Shown here one piece after another: positions 11,127 through 22,827 of a stretch of DNA of 64,000 bases. Location: positions 15,686,001 to 15,750,000 of the forward strand of contig JABWDB010000004.1 of assembly GCA_019614645.1 (NCBI GenBank), written 5' to 3'. The notes under the pieces are model-generated. The model made no database searches. It had not been told where the DNA came from and worked only from the letters and a program-made list of their open reading frames with translations. Both the position numbers and the translations under genes were made by a program. Origin of the DNA: Stratiolaelaps scimitus. Taxonomy: Eukaryota; Arthropoda; Arachnida; Mesostigmata; Laelapidae. Position 1 is the stretch's first letter, and each line of letters begins with the position of its first letter.

Positions 11127-14100
11127 TTTGCACTGAAGAACAAAGACACGATAATAACAGCAACACCCATCTCATAGTCAGTTTGGTCTCAACGGATGTT
11201 TGTGTGTGCGAAATGTCACCGATTTGTTTATCTGCACATTTCGCTATTTGTCTCTAGGTCCCGTTGTGTGTCATGTACCATGTTATTGTCCATGTGCCAC
11301 CATTCATTTGCCGTTAACTAATTTACGACGATAATCAAACAATTTCGAGAATAGACGAAAGCTGGTGTCGGAAATTTGAGATGTGTGTACCAATAGCTCC
11401 ACAACAATAAATAATTAATGGGAATCATTTGATGGCGGGCACCAAGAAAGTCGACGTTAGTAGACGGGTATATGCTATTCTACTAAAAAAGGATAAGCTA
11501 ATCAGCAATGAACGAATTCGATATATGAATACACAGAAGATCATGATGAAGAGGCGACTCATTAACGACAATGTGGCGGCGTAATCAAAGCGTATGGAAA
11601 GCAAGCCCTCACTACACAACAGGCGATCTGCTGAAAGCCCGTCAACAGCAGCGGCGTGCAGCCGGACAGGTCATATGCAGTAAGATCGTTGAAGATGACG
11701 CGCTGTCTTCGGCGGTAGATAAAAAAAAACAACCTCCTGAGCATATTCGTTTAAATATAAATCAAACCATCCATCATCATCCATTTGAGTATACGCTTCG
11801 AGTGAGATATCCGCCACCGATCTGGAAAGACTAGGCCGTTAAATCTATTCGGAGCGCTGGGCAACAGCTAATGAGTTGTATCGATTTCTTGGTAATGATA
11901 TAACATGCATGTGCACTGCAATGTAGGAAGTCAATCCTCGCAAACGGGTCAGACACTCAGGTGTATACGATACGGAGCGTCGCAACAACTATAGAGTTAC
12001 CTATTATCGAGACAAAACGCAAACCTTTCGGATTAGGCTAAATATTTGGTAAATTTTGCTCAAATGATCTCTGGCAATCTTGAAAATCCTTTTAAACCTC
12101 GTTATTTTTGAGAAAATATGAAGTTCCGAACGAGACTGCTGTGTGCTTTGTATTGATGCGTTGTGAATACGAACATCAACAAAGAACTCATAAAAGAAAA
12201 ACGATTAAAGATCGAGAAAAGATGAAAGATATCAGTAGAAGATACCAGGTTGTGCCACCTTTCCCTACGCGAGTCGCTGCTCGCCAATGCGAGGAAAGCC
12301 CTAAATATAATTCTATAAGATGAAACACGATAACCATTTGCTTTGCAGCACGCCAGTGAATTTGGCTCGCCTATATTCTGACAAGGTGACAGTCACGACT
12401 ATTAATAATTATCTCAAATTGATATGTTCATAGAGGGGAAGGCTCCCCCCCCAACCAATCTACTCTGTCCCACCATCATACTCCACGATGTACATACACA
12501 TATATATTGTCTCGCACGGGTGTACAGCAATCAAAAGTAAGCGATTAGTTAATCGATGGTATAGCGTTTAAGAGAAAGGCAATTGGTTTTACTTGTGCCT
12601 ACCTCTACCTGGCAAACTACAAGAACTTATACATCGTCGTGGCCTGTCGATGCATCGGCACTTTGCAAATAGCACGCAATGCGTTTATGCAAGGTCGTTC
12701 TTTTAGCGGTACTTATCTATAGAATCGTCCCGAAACAGCGTCCATGATATACGGCTCTTCCTGAGGACTGCTTCGGATCGCATTTAAAAATTACGCTGGC
12801 AATTCAATCACGCGTGACAATCCGATCCAGTCATCGATGCCGCCGCCTGGTGCCACAAATTGAAACGTCGTGAACAGGCCATAGCATGCAATGTGAGTCG
12901 TTTCTGTCGTCGGGCAGCTACAGCAGATCTACAAGTTAATGGTGCGCAACGTATTAAAGGGAAGCTTAGCCGATAAGCAGTAATTAGCTAGCCGAAATGC
13001 TTTTAGTGTAATCACTGTCCCTATTGATGGTATGGCCCTTTGAAGAGAGAGTGGAAATGGAAGGTAACATCTTTAATTCGCCTTGCTGAACTTCAGCCTG
13101 AAGGGGTGGCCGCTGCAGCCGCTATTTATTATATATTCACATATTGCACTTATAGCTGAGGCAAGCATTTTAGGCAACTTTCGAATAGACGATTACGCAC
13201 ACCAGATCTATTTTGCATTGTAGTATTTTGACACGTCGTAGTGTACTGATTTTAAACACTATCGAAGTCCTCTAAATATGGATTCGAATGAGGCGAAGAG
13301 CCCGACGGGATCTTAAGCACAATCAAAAAGTCGATTTGTCTCCTTGTTAATCTCCCAAGAGAGGTTCTCTTACATGTGTCAGGTCAACCTGACAGAACAC
13401 ATTGTTGCCTTGCATTGGATTCAGCACAACGCTTTTTGGGCAGTGGTGAACAGTGGCCTCATTCTAATTCCTGTAGGCCAATTGAGGTCCGATGAGGCGA
13501 TATTGATTGTTCTCCTTGCAAAATATAGAATAATATATTGAATTTGACGTTATGACGTTACAGAAACAGGTTGATTTCTTCAACCCGCTAACACTGTTTG
13601 TTGTCTGGCCAATAAGCTTCGCTTAGGCGATCGAAGTCGATTGAATGAAGATGCTATTTGGAAGAAACGCTGTTGGCTTAGAAGAGCCCGTGGCCCTCCT
13701 CTCATGAGGACCGTCACCAAATCATCCCCCTCACCCAACCTATGTAGCGTCCGACACAAGCTACTTTCCCGTACGATCACACTTCCTCACCTGTCCACTC
13801 GTGTCGAAGCGAGGGCCGTTAACAACATATGTCACCGTTTGATTACGTCGATTAATTACGTGTACTTGTGTATGAAAAGGCTTCAAGCTTTCCGGTGTGA
13901 CCCCATGTTCGAGTCCCGTTCCTGCTTGACTCTGAATTGAGTTCACAGGTTAGTGCGTTGTTTAAGTTCCTCAATATGAGTGGGTACTAATCATCGACAA
14001 AACAAATTCAACGTTTGGCTGTGATCGTATCTACTCTCTGTAATTTAACAGTATATTCAGTCGAGCCTTTATGGCGTAAATGTTCAATTGACAACTTCCA

Positions 14101-14262
14101 CCATCCGTTCATTACCCACATTCGCTCTCCCTAATACAGCACCGCAAATACGTGTAATTATCATAGTGTTTCCGTAATTGTGAAATGACCGAAGGAGCGA
14201 TAATTGGAGGACACATCATCAATGGCGGCGCCTTGTTCTCTCTCTCTCTCTGTCTTCATCAG
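11127..14262. other. Intergenic region upstream of the first GPCR
   Basis: No gene is assigned. Several frames of 60-100 codons occur on both strands without family signatures. A minus-strand frame around 13761-13946 ends in a good donor (CAG|GTGAGG) and could be an isolated exon. The stretch just before 14263 is a pyrimidine-rich 3' splice site belonging to the GPCR gene, so part of this region is probably its 5' UTR intron. Confidence 0.5.
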
Positions 14263-14267
14263 ATACA

Positions 14268-16121
14268 ATGTGCTCCAATTTATCAGTCACTGAAACCCTG
14301 GACATACCCAGGCCAACTGCAGATGACTTCGGAAAAGATTTCCGCGACTCCGTGAGAATACTGTTCAATGGAATACTCGTCCCAGCGGTCTGCGGTATAG
14401 GTGAACCTCGATCTTTCGCTCACACTGGGCAATGTTCGCGCCATGTGCATAACGAACATAGAACTGTATATCGAATATCATTTCGCTCACATACACGAAG
14501 GAACTTCCATGATATTATATATTATCATGCAAATTCTTGTCAACACAATTACAAGGTCGCAATTAGTAGACAGCCACAGGGAAAACACAGCCACAACACA
14601 AAACATCACATTAGGCCGAATGATAGTTGTCATTTGAAACCTTCCTCATTTACTAAGTAAGGTTCACGGATGGCGCTATTCGCAACGATTAATGATGCTG
14701 TGTCGCAAAAGCAGGTTCGGTGCTAAACTTGATCACATTCGCGGTGATGACCCGGCCTTCAATGCGTAGCTCGTCTAACAACTACCTCGCCATCGTTGGA
14801 CTCTGTGATGGCCTCTACCTTGCAAGCTCGCTCATCCTTGGTACGAATGAATATAAAAACCACTATCTCCATTGTCTCCCCTCTTGCAGCCCCATCTGGC
14901 TCGATACCACCGAAGTATATTTGCACACCTATTTAGCTAATTACTTCGCCTTCGTCGCGTTCGAAATTTTCGCTTTGCTCATAGGACTTCAACACGATGT
15001 ACCGACGACCCTGTCATACAACTTCTACCGACGAATGTTGCCGTTGCTGCACCTCGTAACAGATTTTGCCTCGAACTCTTCTGTATGGCTCATCGTGTGT
15101 TTCACTACTCAGCGATACGTGGCGGTCTGCCACCCCCTTAAAGGTAGATTTTTGACAAGGAGTAGGCAAAGCACACAGACAACGGAACTAATAGAGCTAA
15201 TGTTTCTCAGCGAAGAGTTGTTGTTGTTCCAACCTCGGAACATTTATCAAACCATAAATCATAATCTGCGCTTGTCATTTCGATTTATAATGTCCCTTTT
15301 TTTTTTTTTTTAAGGGGGGTGTTGGCATGCTAATGCATGTATGTTTTCTTTTGCTTGTCAAGTGTCAACTGCTCTTCCAAGTCTAATAATAGTAATAACA
15401 ATCGTTTACAGCAAAATGCATCTGTACAATCTCTCGATCGATCAAGGTGATTGCTGCAGCCATCATATTCTGTTTGGTATTGACCCTCCCGACATTATTC
15501 GAGTACGAGTTAACGACCTCGTCATGCGACCACAGTATCGTGCGTATCGTCAGGTCTCCTCTCGCCAGGAACGCCGCTTATCAGACCGCCTACTATTGGT
15601 TGACCGCTGTCCTCTTCATACTGTTCCCCCTCATCCTGCTCACGTTCTTCAACGTTCGACTCATCCAAACAGTTCGGGAATCGGCACAAAAACGGACAGA
15701 GTTGTCAAGCGCCCAAATCTACTGCAACAGCATCAGCGAACGAAAAGCCACTATCATGTGCATTGCTGTGGTCCTTTTGTTCCTCGTCTGCCAGAGCCCC
15801 TCCGCAGGACTGCTACTCTACACCGCGTTCCCGTCAGATCATCAGAGCAACATTGTCCTCGCGTTAGGCAATATCTTCAACTTCCTCGTCTGTATCAATG
15901 CCGCTGGCAATTTCTGCCTGTATTGCCTGTTCGGTCCGAAATATCGACAGACGTTAGCGAGACTTCTGGCTAGCGGCTGCGGATTGGCGGCTAGGGATCA
16001 CAGGGGCTATATGTTACTAAACTCTTTCCGGAGAAGAAATCAAATCGGATACTTCGTACCGAGCATGCACCCAAAGCGCCACATGAATCTTGATACCCGT
16101 ACAAAATTGTCCGTACTGTGA
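14268..16121 (+). CDS. Rhodopsin-class neuropeptide-type GPCR, FMRFamide-receptor-like (paralogue 1)
   Basis: Predicted plasma-membrane receptor, 391 residues, from exons 14268-14400, 14715-14840, 14937-15143 and 15412-16121; all three introns are phase 1. A strong CT-rich acceptor ends at 14262, so a 5' UTR intron probably precedes the ATG. The N-terminus carries an N-L-S glycosylation site. TM1-TM2 read VCGIGSVLNLITFAV...TRPSMRSS and LAIVGLCDGLY, keeping Asp2.50. The end of TM3 is CFTTQRYVAVCHPLK, with QRY in place of D/ERY. TM5 has FPLILLTFFNVRLI, TM6 has VCQSP rather than CWxP, and TM7 ends NAAGNFCLYCLFGPKYR. This pattern resembles arthropod FMRFamide-receptor-like receptors. Oddities: the TM1 Asn is replaced by Ser, and there is no TM3 disulfide Cys. 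The exon 3 acceptor at 14936 was chosen because it alone keeps phase. The ligand is unknown. Confidence 0.85.
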
Positions 16122-18060
16122 ACGAAAGTCCGAGTCGATCAGACCGACCGGCGAACGTCTACCCTGTATAATTATCATTGGGAGAACGAATACATGAAGA
16201 AATATTTCCAAAATTTGGCAAAATTGAAGAGAATTGCTTCCCGCGATCTTAATACGATGGATAGAGGGAGAACAGAGATCTTTGATATGTAGTCATTTTA
16301 GGACAGCTTGTACATTCGAGTAAAAACGCTACAATACACTTTAAGTCAAGTATTATGTCCATAATCACACACTTTGTGGGACAAATATAGTCTATCAATA
16401 TTAGCGGCGAAGGGCAGTTCAAATCAACAGGTTATTAAGGCTAAGGTCTCTAACGAAAAAGCCTTGACATGAGATCATTGAATCACCTGCTCGTTCTATT
16501 ACCAACGACTGTACTTCCGATATGTAAACAGAATCTGGACGAGTCCGTAAGTCCGACATCGATTTGACATACGAGTCGGGTAACGTTGTCCCTTCAATGC
16601 AACACTTCAATGAGTCGTCCTTGTTCTCCCATTGAGTATCGACTGTACACTGGAGTGTAATGGAAACCCATCCGCGCAAAGAGATGCGCTTCATTGTGTA
16701 GTCTACGATATAATTCGAGCACTCCGTCGTCATCTCGTCCAGCTGGCTTGAGCCGTGCGGAGAATGATTCATGCGATGGCGCTGCCGATCTGCGTGTGAC
16801 CGAATTGTACATTTCTCAGTATATTTGGCTGCGGTACGCTTCGCTTCTGGGAGCGCTGGATTCGCGGTGGATCGGCTACCTTTCTTCTCTGCTGTCGGAA
16901 AAAGAACACAAACTCGTCACACTGGACACAACGATGTTTGCGTCGCTGTGTGGCCCTTTCCCGAGACCCTTCCCTTTGGGTGATCAGCTCGTCGGCACCA
17001 GAAGAGAATTGTCAGTGGGGGCAGCTGCTGTTTGGAAGTTTGCACCGGTTCACTTGTTTTACCCGGTTCAGAGATTCGAAACAAATTGTGTGCACTGTGC
17101 TTCGTGCAGTTTGAGAATTGATCACTTAGCGAAGTTTGCCCATGTGACTGCGCGCGAGATGATGTAAGGATCTTCGCACATCTGCCATCACAGCAGTGGG
17201 TAAGTAAGCGAGATACAACAGTATCTTGGGACTGTCGGATCGGTAGACACCTGACGATGTTCCGTGTTGACCGTGCGCATGGCCTCTGTTGCGGTGCGTA
17301 AGAAGACCATGGTAATGAATGCAGTCGGAGGTCCCGATCAAAAAAAGACTGTTTCTGTCACCTGTATCGGCTGACATGGTATCAAATATGTATGATCACC
17401 ATGACCTTCGAAGACCATAGATTATCTCAGTAGTGGTACAGGCAGCCTGGGTTAACGAACAAGCCACACCACTACAGCAGTTATGTTCAGTTGTAACAGT
17501 TATTCAACCTTGTCCTTGAGAATCGGCGAAGTCTGATGAAGAAGGAGATAAGCGTGGTTTGTTAAGCCCATCCAATTCGATTTTGAAAAAGACTAGAAAT
17601 CGAAACGCTGTAAACATTTTTACATTGCGTTGGCGATTTCGTCAAAAAATCGGTGTTTTAAGATTCCAATCGCTCGTGTGTGCAAAGAACGATATCTGAT
17701 AACCACCAGAGTGGGCACTTTGAATGTGCTTTTGTGTCTAACCATTAAATAGTATTGCAATTGTTAAATTAAGAAACACCAAGTATCGTCGAGGATAATT
17801 ATACCTCATGGTACCTGAACCACAGCAGTGGAAAACCTAGCTATTATCCATTATTTGATACTATGCTCAACAGCGCTCAACATTGGTCTTATTAGTCTAA
17901 GCATAACGTCAAGTGAGACCGGGACAACCAGGCCACCCATAGTCTTTTTGGCATTGACTTGTGCAGGGGAACTGGAGTTGCGTATTCAATTGAATACTGA
18001 GAAAAACACAAATCCGTTCTCTGTTTCAGTTGTGGTGGACCCGCGCTAATTGTTCTTCAG
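16122..18060. other. Spacer between the two GPCR paralogues
   Basis: No recognised gene. It probably holds the 3' UTR of the first receptor and the 5' UTR/upstream intron of the second. Frames at 16419-17377 on both strands have no family motif. The acceptor TTCTTCAG ending at 18060 directly precedes the first coding exon of the second receptor. Confidence 0.5.
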
Positions 18061-18066
18061 GAGCAA

Positions 18067-20564
18067 ATGTGTTACGATGAAGATCTCTGTACCACAGTGA
18101 GGATCCTGAGGGTAGTCTGTGGCGTAGGTGAGGACATCGTTATTTTAAAGATAAAATTGAAAGCTTCTCCGATCCGGTGGATCGATACAATCAAAGCTCA
18201 CCGGCTCTCGAATAGTTGGAATACGGCGGCCTCGGTCTAACAGCCTGTCCCTAACTACTTCTTTCATCCTTGTACATGTATTTGCCCACAACCATTATCA
18301 ATAAAATTGTGAGAATATGCTTTTTCGTTGGGACACATTGATAATCCAGTGGTCACATGCGAGAACAAGTAAAGTCAGTAAATAGAAAAGAACAACGCAA
18401 GTTCCGAAAACGAACAGGTGAGTCGATAGTCGACAGTGATGGGAGCCGTCGCATGATGACATATATCAGAGAGCTTAAGCATTATGAAATTGCAGCTCCT
18501 TTAATAAACCTATAACGCTTTAGATTTATTTGTATCAAAAAATTTTCAAGGTTCGATACTGAGCCTGATTTCGTTCGTGGTCTTGACTCGACGAAATGTG
18601 CGCAGCTCTTCGAACAGCTACCTCGCTGCGATGGCGATTTGCGACATCCTCTTCCTTCTGTCCATGATCTATCTCGGTAGGTTCATCACATAGAAACACA
18701 CCAAATGGTCGTATTCTATCCTAATAATTACGGATGAAGAACTAACCTTGAAGCTTTTCTAAAGTATGTTGAGCCCCTCAAAGGAAACGAATTCGACTAA
18801 TTAGCTATAGAGGAATCCAGTACGTAAACTTCGCATAAAGTTTGTGTTGTTCTTACTCTGTACTATTAGCCGCGAATATGATTCAGTCTGTGGGATTTCA
18901 TAGAAGCGATGCATGAATGAGATTACATTTTGTTTAGAAGATGAAGCAGCATAAAAAATTGCGAAAAAAAAAATGCGAAGCGGTTCAATGCGTAGTATCA
19001 TTTGGGGTGCGTAGTATCATTTGGTTCATCCAGAAAGGTAACAACTGCTCTTTGAGTTTCATGTTCATTAAACTAATTAATATAGGTTATAGCGATTTTA
19101 ATCAAATAAATGAGTTTCATTCGGTTCAGTGACTTTCTGTCGTCTCTTCGCGAACATCCCTCGTTTCATAGGAGTCCTGTAATCTATGGGCAAAGAAATC
19201 ATCCAAGGTGTTGTTTTCGAGTGTGTCCTGGGACTTGAGGTTTGATATTCAAGTTGTTGGGTAGCACTCGGAACAAGTGAACAATCTGAAGGCGCAAGCC
19301 TTTTTGCAATAAAAACTAAATACATGGAAGTAACGGGCTTATCCATCAACCCAATATATATATATACATATATTTTTTTTTGTTTCGTTGACCCTCAAAC
19401 CGGCAGGATTTTTTCCTGGCATGCCTCTGGCTCCCCTTTTCAACACCTACAGGATCATATGGCCTCTAATGCTTCTCGTAAACAATATCAGCCTCAGTTG
19501 TTCCACATGGATAGTCTGTTGCTTCATGGCCGATAGATATATTGCAATCTACCACAAAGTCCAAGGTAATATGATATACACATAATAGTGGATCATCATA
19601 TGTTAGTAGGATGTACATATCTACCAATATAGATATATATATATATATATATGCTTATGAATTCATATTGTTAGTATTGTACTATGGTTTCATGTTGATT
19701 TCAATAGAGGTTCACTCATTGCATCAATCGTTCATACGAGTCTTTGCACCGATATCTTCCACCTGCTAAATATCTTATGTTATATGTATATACATATAAA
19801 TATATATATATATATATTTATCATTCATCGGTGTCTATTTGGCAATGCTCTATGTTATTCTATCCTACGTTCTTACAGCAACGGCAATTTGTACGATATC
19901 CTGCTCACTTCGAGTTACCGGCGTCGTCGTGTCCGTCTGCGTTCTGTGGTTTATGCCGACAGCCTTTAAGTACCACTTTGAGATTATGTCTGATGATAAC
20001 GAGACGGTTAAGCTTTCATTGTCTTCGGTTCACAATGACAAACTCTACAGGGTGATAACATTTTTTCTAACTCCCACTCTAATGGTCGCTCTACCATTGT
20101 CACTTCTGGTATATTTCATCGTAAGCCTCCTTGCGGCTGCTGTTTGTGCGGTGAGACATACTCGCCGACGTAATATGGTATCCAACAAAGCTGAAGATCG
20201 CGACATTGAATTAAACGAGTTTGCGAATGATGACGTACGAACGACAGGCAACGATACACGGGAACAAGGCACATCCCCAGCCACAATGGGTGTAGCGGTT
20301 GGAAGCTGGTTCCTCATGTGTGCAGCCGCCCCTGCTGCAATATACCTATATAACACTCTCGGACGGGCCATTTACGGCATTGAAGAAGTTAATTATAATG
20401 TGACCGTGCTCACCTGTGTCATACCAATAGGCAATTTTATTCTGTACTGCCTCTTCGCGCCTGAATTTCACAAAACACTTACATCTTTCCTGGCGTCAGC
20501 TTGTAGCGTAGTCAAAGAAATCTTCAAGGAGCCATTATATGCGGAGATGCCTATAGTTTTGTAA
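18067..20564 (+). CDS. Rhodopsin-class neuropeptide-type GPCR, FMRFamide-receptor-like (paralogue 2)
   Basis: Tandem paralogue of the receptor just upstream. Exons are 18067-18127, 18551-18676, 19407-19565 and 19879-20564, all phase 1, giving 343 residues. The small first exon was found by its match to the paralogue: VRILRVVCGVG before a GTGAGG donor, with an acceptor 6 nt before the ATG. Exon 2 is 126 nt in both genes (SILSLISFVVLTRR, LAAMAICDILFLLS). Exon 3 ends in MADRYIAIYHKVQ, a canonical DRY. Exon 4 holds AICTISCSLRVTGVVVSVCV (TM4), an N-E-T glycosylation site in loop 2, a charged third loop, and IGNFILYCLFAPEFHKTL for TM7. TM1 again has Ser in place of Asn1.50, TM3 lacks Cys3.25, and TM6 lacks CWxP. 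The extracellular N-terminus is only about 7 residues, so an upstream coding exon is possible. Intron 2 contains a mariner remnant. Confidence 0.8.
18451..18523. repeat. Dispersed repeat, copy in GPCR2 intron 1
   Basis: Shares most of its length with 27297-27366: both contain ATGACATATA, AGAGAGCTTAAGCATT, AAATTGCAGCTCC and TTTAATAAACC. A more divergent relative is at 8034-8075. No coding capacity; likely a SINE/MITE-type fragment. Confidence 0.75.
19085..19315 (-). mobile_element. Decayed mariner transposon, 3' part (copy A)
   Basis: Nearly identical over about 200 nt to 24868-25073. The minus-strand reading resembles the end of mariner transposase: a degenerate PSDxxLF-type segment, then DDFF-like and RRxxKV-like stretches, spread over frames. 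The central catalytic D-N-x-R-P-H region is absent. It sits in intron 2 of the second GPCR and is not functional. Confidence 0.7.
19622..19652. repeat. (TA)n microsatellite in GPCR2 intron 3
   Basis: Short run of TA repeats; a second one lies at about 19799-19816 in the same intron. Confidence 0.85.
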
Positions 20565-20640
20565 TGTTCGAGTGTTTCGATACAAATGCGATACGTGAAA
20601 GGCGACTCACTCGCTCAGACGTAAAGGTCGAAACCCCCAA

Positions 20641-20760
20641 ATGAAGCAGCGTTCGGCATACTCCTATCTGGCGTTCAGAGGAGTTCTACTCCTGTTACTG
20701 TTCTTCGCAATAACGGAAGTTATAATCGAACAGAGTCATTGTGTGTGGTATAGGTATTAA
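20641..20760 (+). CDS. Possible signal-peptide exon of a small secreted peptide
   Basis: ATG in good context (CCAAATGA) opens a 39-codon frame with a basic start, a long hydrophobic core (GVLLLLLFFAI) and a short tail containing EQSHCVWYR before a stop. A possible splice donor (TATAG|GTATTA) at 20753 falls just after the Cys/Trp-containing segment, so it may be the first exon of a peptide-hormone-like precursor. It starts only 77 nt after the second GPCR stop and upstream of the AATAAA at 21061, so it may equally lie in that gene's 3' UTR. I find no convincing second exon and recognise no family. Confidence 0.3.
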   Translation: MKQRSAYSYLAFRGVLLLLLFFAITEVIIEQSHCVWYRY

Positions 20761-22491
20761 GCTTCCAGATGTAAGCAAGCTATAAAGAATCGCCAATGAG
20801 AACATAAATTTTCATTCACGAGACGAATAGAAGGAGGCGGCTAGTGTTGGAGGCGGGCAAACTAGGCAGATTCGTTATTTATGGAGCTTATCAGGCGCTT
20901 GACAGCAAACCTAGGCGAATAGGTGATCAGGGCTGGACGTGTCCACGTGGCACTTCCCTCGCGCCTGTGGCACTTCTCTCGCCCCCTGTGTCTTGTTGTT
21001 TACATAACTTATAATTGTTGTATACATGCCCTTGAAATTGGCCGTTTCGAGAATTCCGTAAATAAACAATATTATTACATAATCTGTATGTATTAATTGT
21101 ATCACTATATATATATATATATCTATATTCTATATGCACGGTATATTATGTGAATTACAAGATTACTGTTTTTCCGTGTTTGGCCGTAAATTTTGCTACT
21201 TATATATAGCCATGAACTGCTTGCGGCGACGCTGTCGATGAGGAAACACGTTTCAATAGGTATCAAACCTTGATTAACCGAAAAATAAACATATCTAGAT
21301 CGATCGTATATTTGACAACCAGATCCGTCTTTATTTAATAAGTTACAGGCTACCATAGTTGATTGGATTTCCAACAACGGGATATCAATCCATCTATTTA
21401 TTTCCTTATTAATTGATTTATTTATTATCTGATCCACTTCTGAGGGCAGTGAACCGGGTAATAAATAAATAAAGACACGCGCTTACTTATCTTCATTTGT
21501 ATCGGCTTCAGTGTCGTCCGATCCAGGTTGAAATCCATGCAATTCTATTCCATCCATAAATACTTATGGCTTTTGTTAATATTAGATAACTCTTTTCACA
21601 TTGAAAGCTGAACTTCTTTTAAGCTGAACTGCTGATCGATAGAAGGCTAAATACGCTCGACCATGGAGCAATATGTTTGTTCAACATTATCTAAAGAGCT
21701 TAAGTTAACATTTCATTTTGTATGCAGTATTCACGTATTTCTTTCAATTTTTGTTTCGGCTGGAGAACTCTTGATTGCATTAGCCCGTGTACATAAATGG
21801 TTACACATCATTACGATTCTAGCTCGTTTAGTTGCCGTTTACCCAGGCCGCAGTTGTAACCGTTACTGCAGGTTATGTAGATGTGCCCTGACAGAGTCAT
21901 GAAGACTGCGAGAGCTGCACCGAGGTGATAAGTTGCAGTTTGCAACTATTAGAACCATCGTAGATAATCTTTACCTACATGTTTAAAATGGCACCATTCG
22001 TTATCATTTAGGTATCTGGTCAATACGCACCCACATGTAGAAGACACTTTGTTTTAGTCAGCACATAGATTCAGCGTTTCAGCTCGGGGTGCTGAACTTC
22101 TATCCATTTGAACCCACGTTGATTTTCCGATTGTGTCAGGCATTTTACTAATGCCTGAAAAACAAGCGTTCATTTCTCAATTAGGTGATTAGTAAGGCGA
22201 CTAATTGCTACGGACGTCTTTGTTCATACTAGGTCCCTGTTATCGACACATTTGTCTACCCGATTCTCTCAGGTGTACATCTTCACTGACTGGGATCACA
22301 ATAAGTGTGGGGATTCTAAAAGAAACACATTCGGAAGATATGCTCTCGAATTGGTTTACACGGACGCACAACAATGAACAAAGCACAATAACCAGGCACA
22401 TACGACGCCGAACAGACAACCATATGATCTCTAGGCCGGGTGGTGACGTATAAGTTCTTCTGCTCCAGTCTCTAGTAATCATATATGTTTG
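20761..22491. other. Region downstream of the GPCR pair
   Basis: No gene assigned. AATAAA at 21061-21066 could end the second GPCR transcript. A frame at 21663-21902 (plus) begins with ATG, includes a hydrophobic stretch and ends with several Cys codons, but has no family signature. Short (TA)n at about 21107-21122. Confidence 0.45.
21061..21066 (+). promoter_or_regulatory. Possible poly(A) signal for the second GPCR
   Basis: AATAAA about 500 nt after the GPCR2 stop, in A+T-rich sequence. Other hexamers may be used. Confidence 0.3.
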
Positions 22492-22827
22492 CTACCATCC
22501 TGCAACGCTCCTGACCGGCACAGGCATAACTATCGGCCATCTTCGTCCGGCTTTGAATAGTCCTTCCCGTTCGAGAGCAGGTCGAATTGTCTCCATAATC
22601 GACGTACTTCTACCTGGCAGAAGAGTTCCTAGAGCAGTTAGCACTTCCGGCTGAGGCAATCGTGCAGATGCTACACGGGCGATGGAGGCTGCTAACATCG
22701 AGTAACCGTTACCATTGCCATGAGGCGACGGGGGCAGACCACCCTGGGCGGGCACCTGCGTCAAGACGTACACGAACAGTACAAGTAACAACCTTGCAAG
22801 GTAGCCGACTGACATATACGAGTACAT
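22492..22827 (-). CDS. Unrecognised small secreted protein or peptide precursor (111 aa)
   Basis: The frame starts at an ATG in good context (CTGCCATGT). A short polar head is followed by a hydrophobic signal peptide (ARLLLVLFVYVLTQ, about residues 10-23) with probable cleavage after VPAQ or nearby. The remainder is free of Cys and contains G/P-rich, then Ala/Leu-rich amphipathic segments and one Gly-Arg-Arg site (LFKAGRR), which in neuropeptide precursors would give an amidated C-terminus. A monobasic Gly-Arg occurs in LLPGRSTS. Base composition is more G+C-rich than its surroundings, as expected of coding DNA. No peptide family matches. It could also be a longer spliced gene, since CCAG|GTAGAA inside it is a possible donor. 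Confidence 0.5.
   Translation of the reverse strand: MYSYMSVGYLARLLLVLFVYVLTQVPAQGGLPPSPHGNGNGYSMLAASIARVASARLPQPEVLTALGTLLPGRSTSIMETIRPALEREGLFKAGRRWPIVMPVPVRSVAGW

Noticed and set aside
13880..13925. tRNA-like GTTCGAGTCCC
   Set aside because: The flanking bases do not form a T-arm stem and no acceptor stem can be paired.
14401..14660. Continuation of the first GPCR frame past 14400
   Set aside because: This is intron 1 read-through; splicing at GTGAAC to 14715 gives the proper TM1-TM2 sequence.
14890..14936. Alternative acceptor CTCTTGCAG for GPCR1 exon 3
   Set aside because: It looks stronger but breaks phase 1 and gives an early stop; the acceptor at 14936 keeps the frame.
15341..15973. 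210-codon plus frame overlapping GPCR1 exon 4
   Set aside because: Shadow frame; the other frame contains TM4-TM7 motifs.
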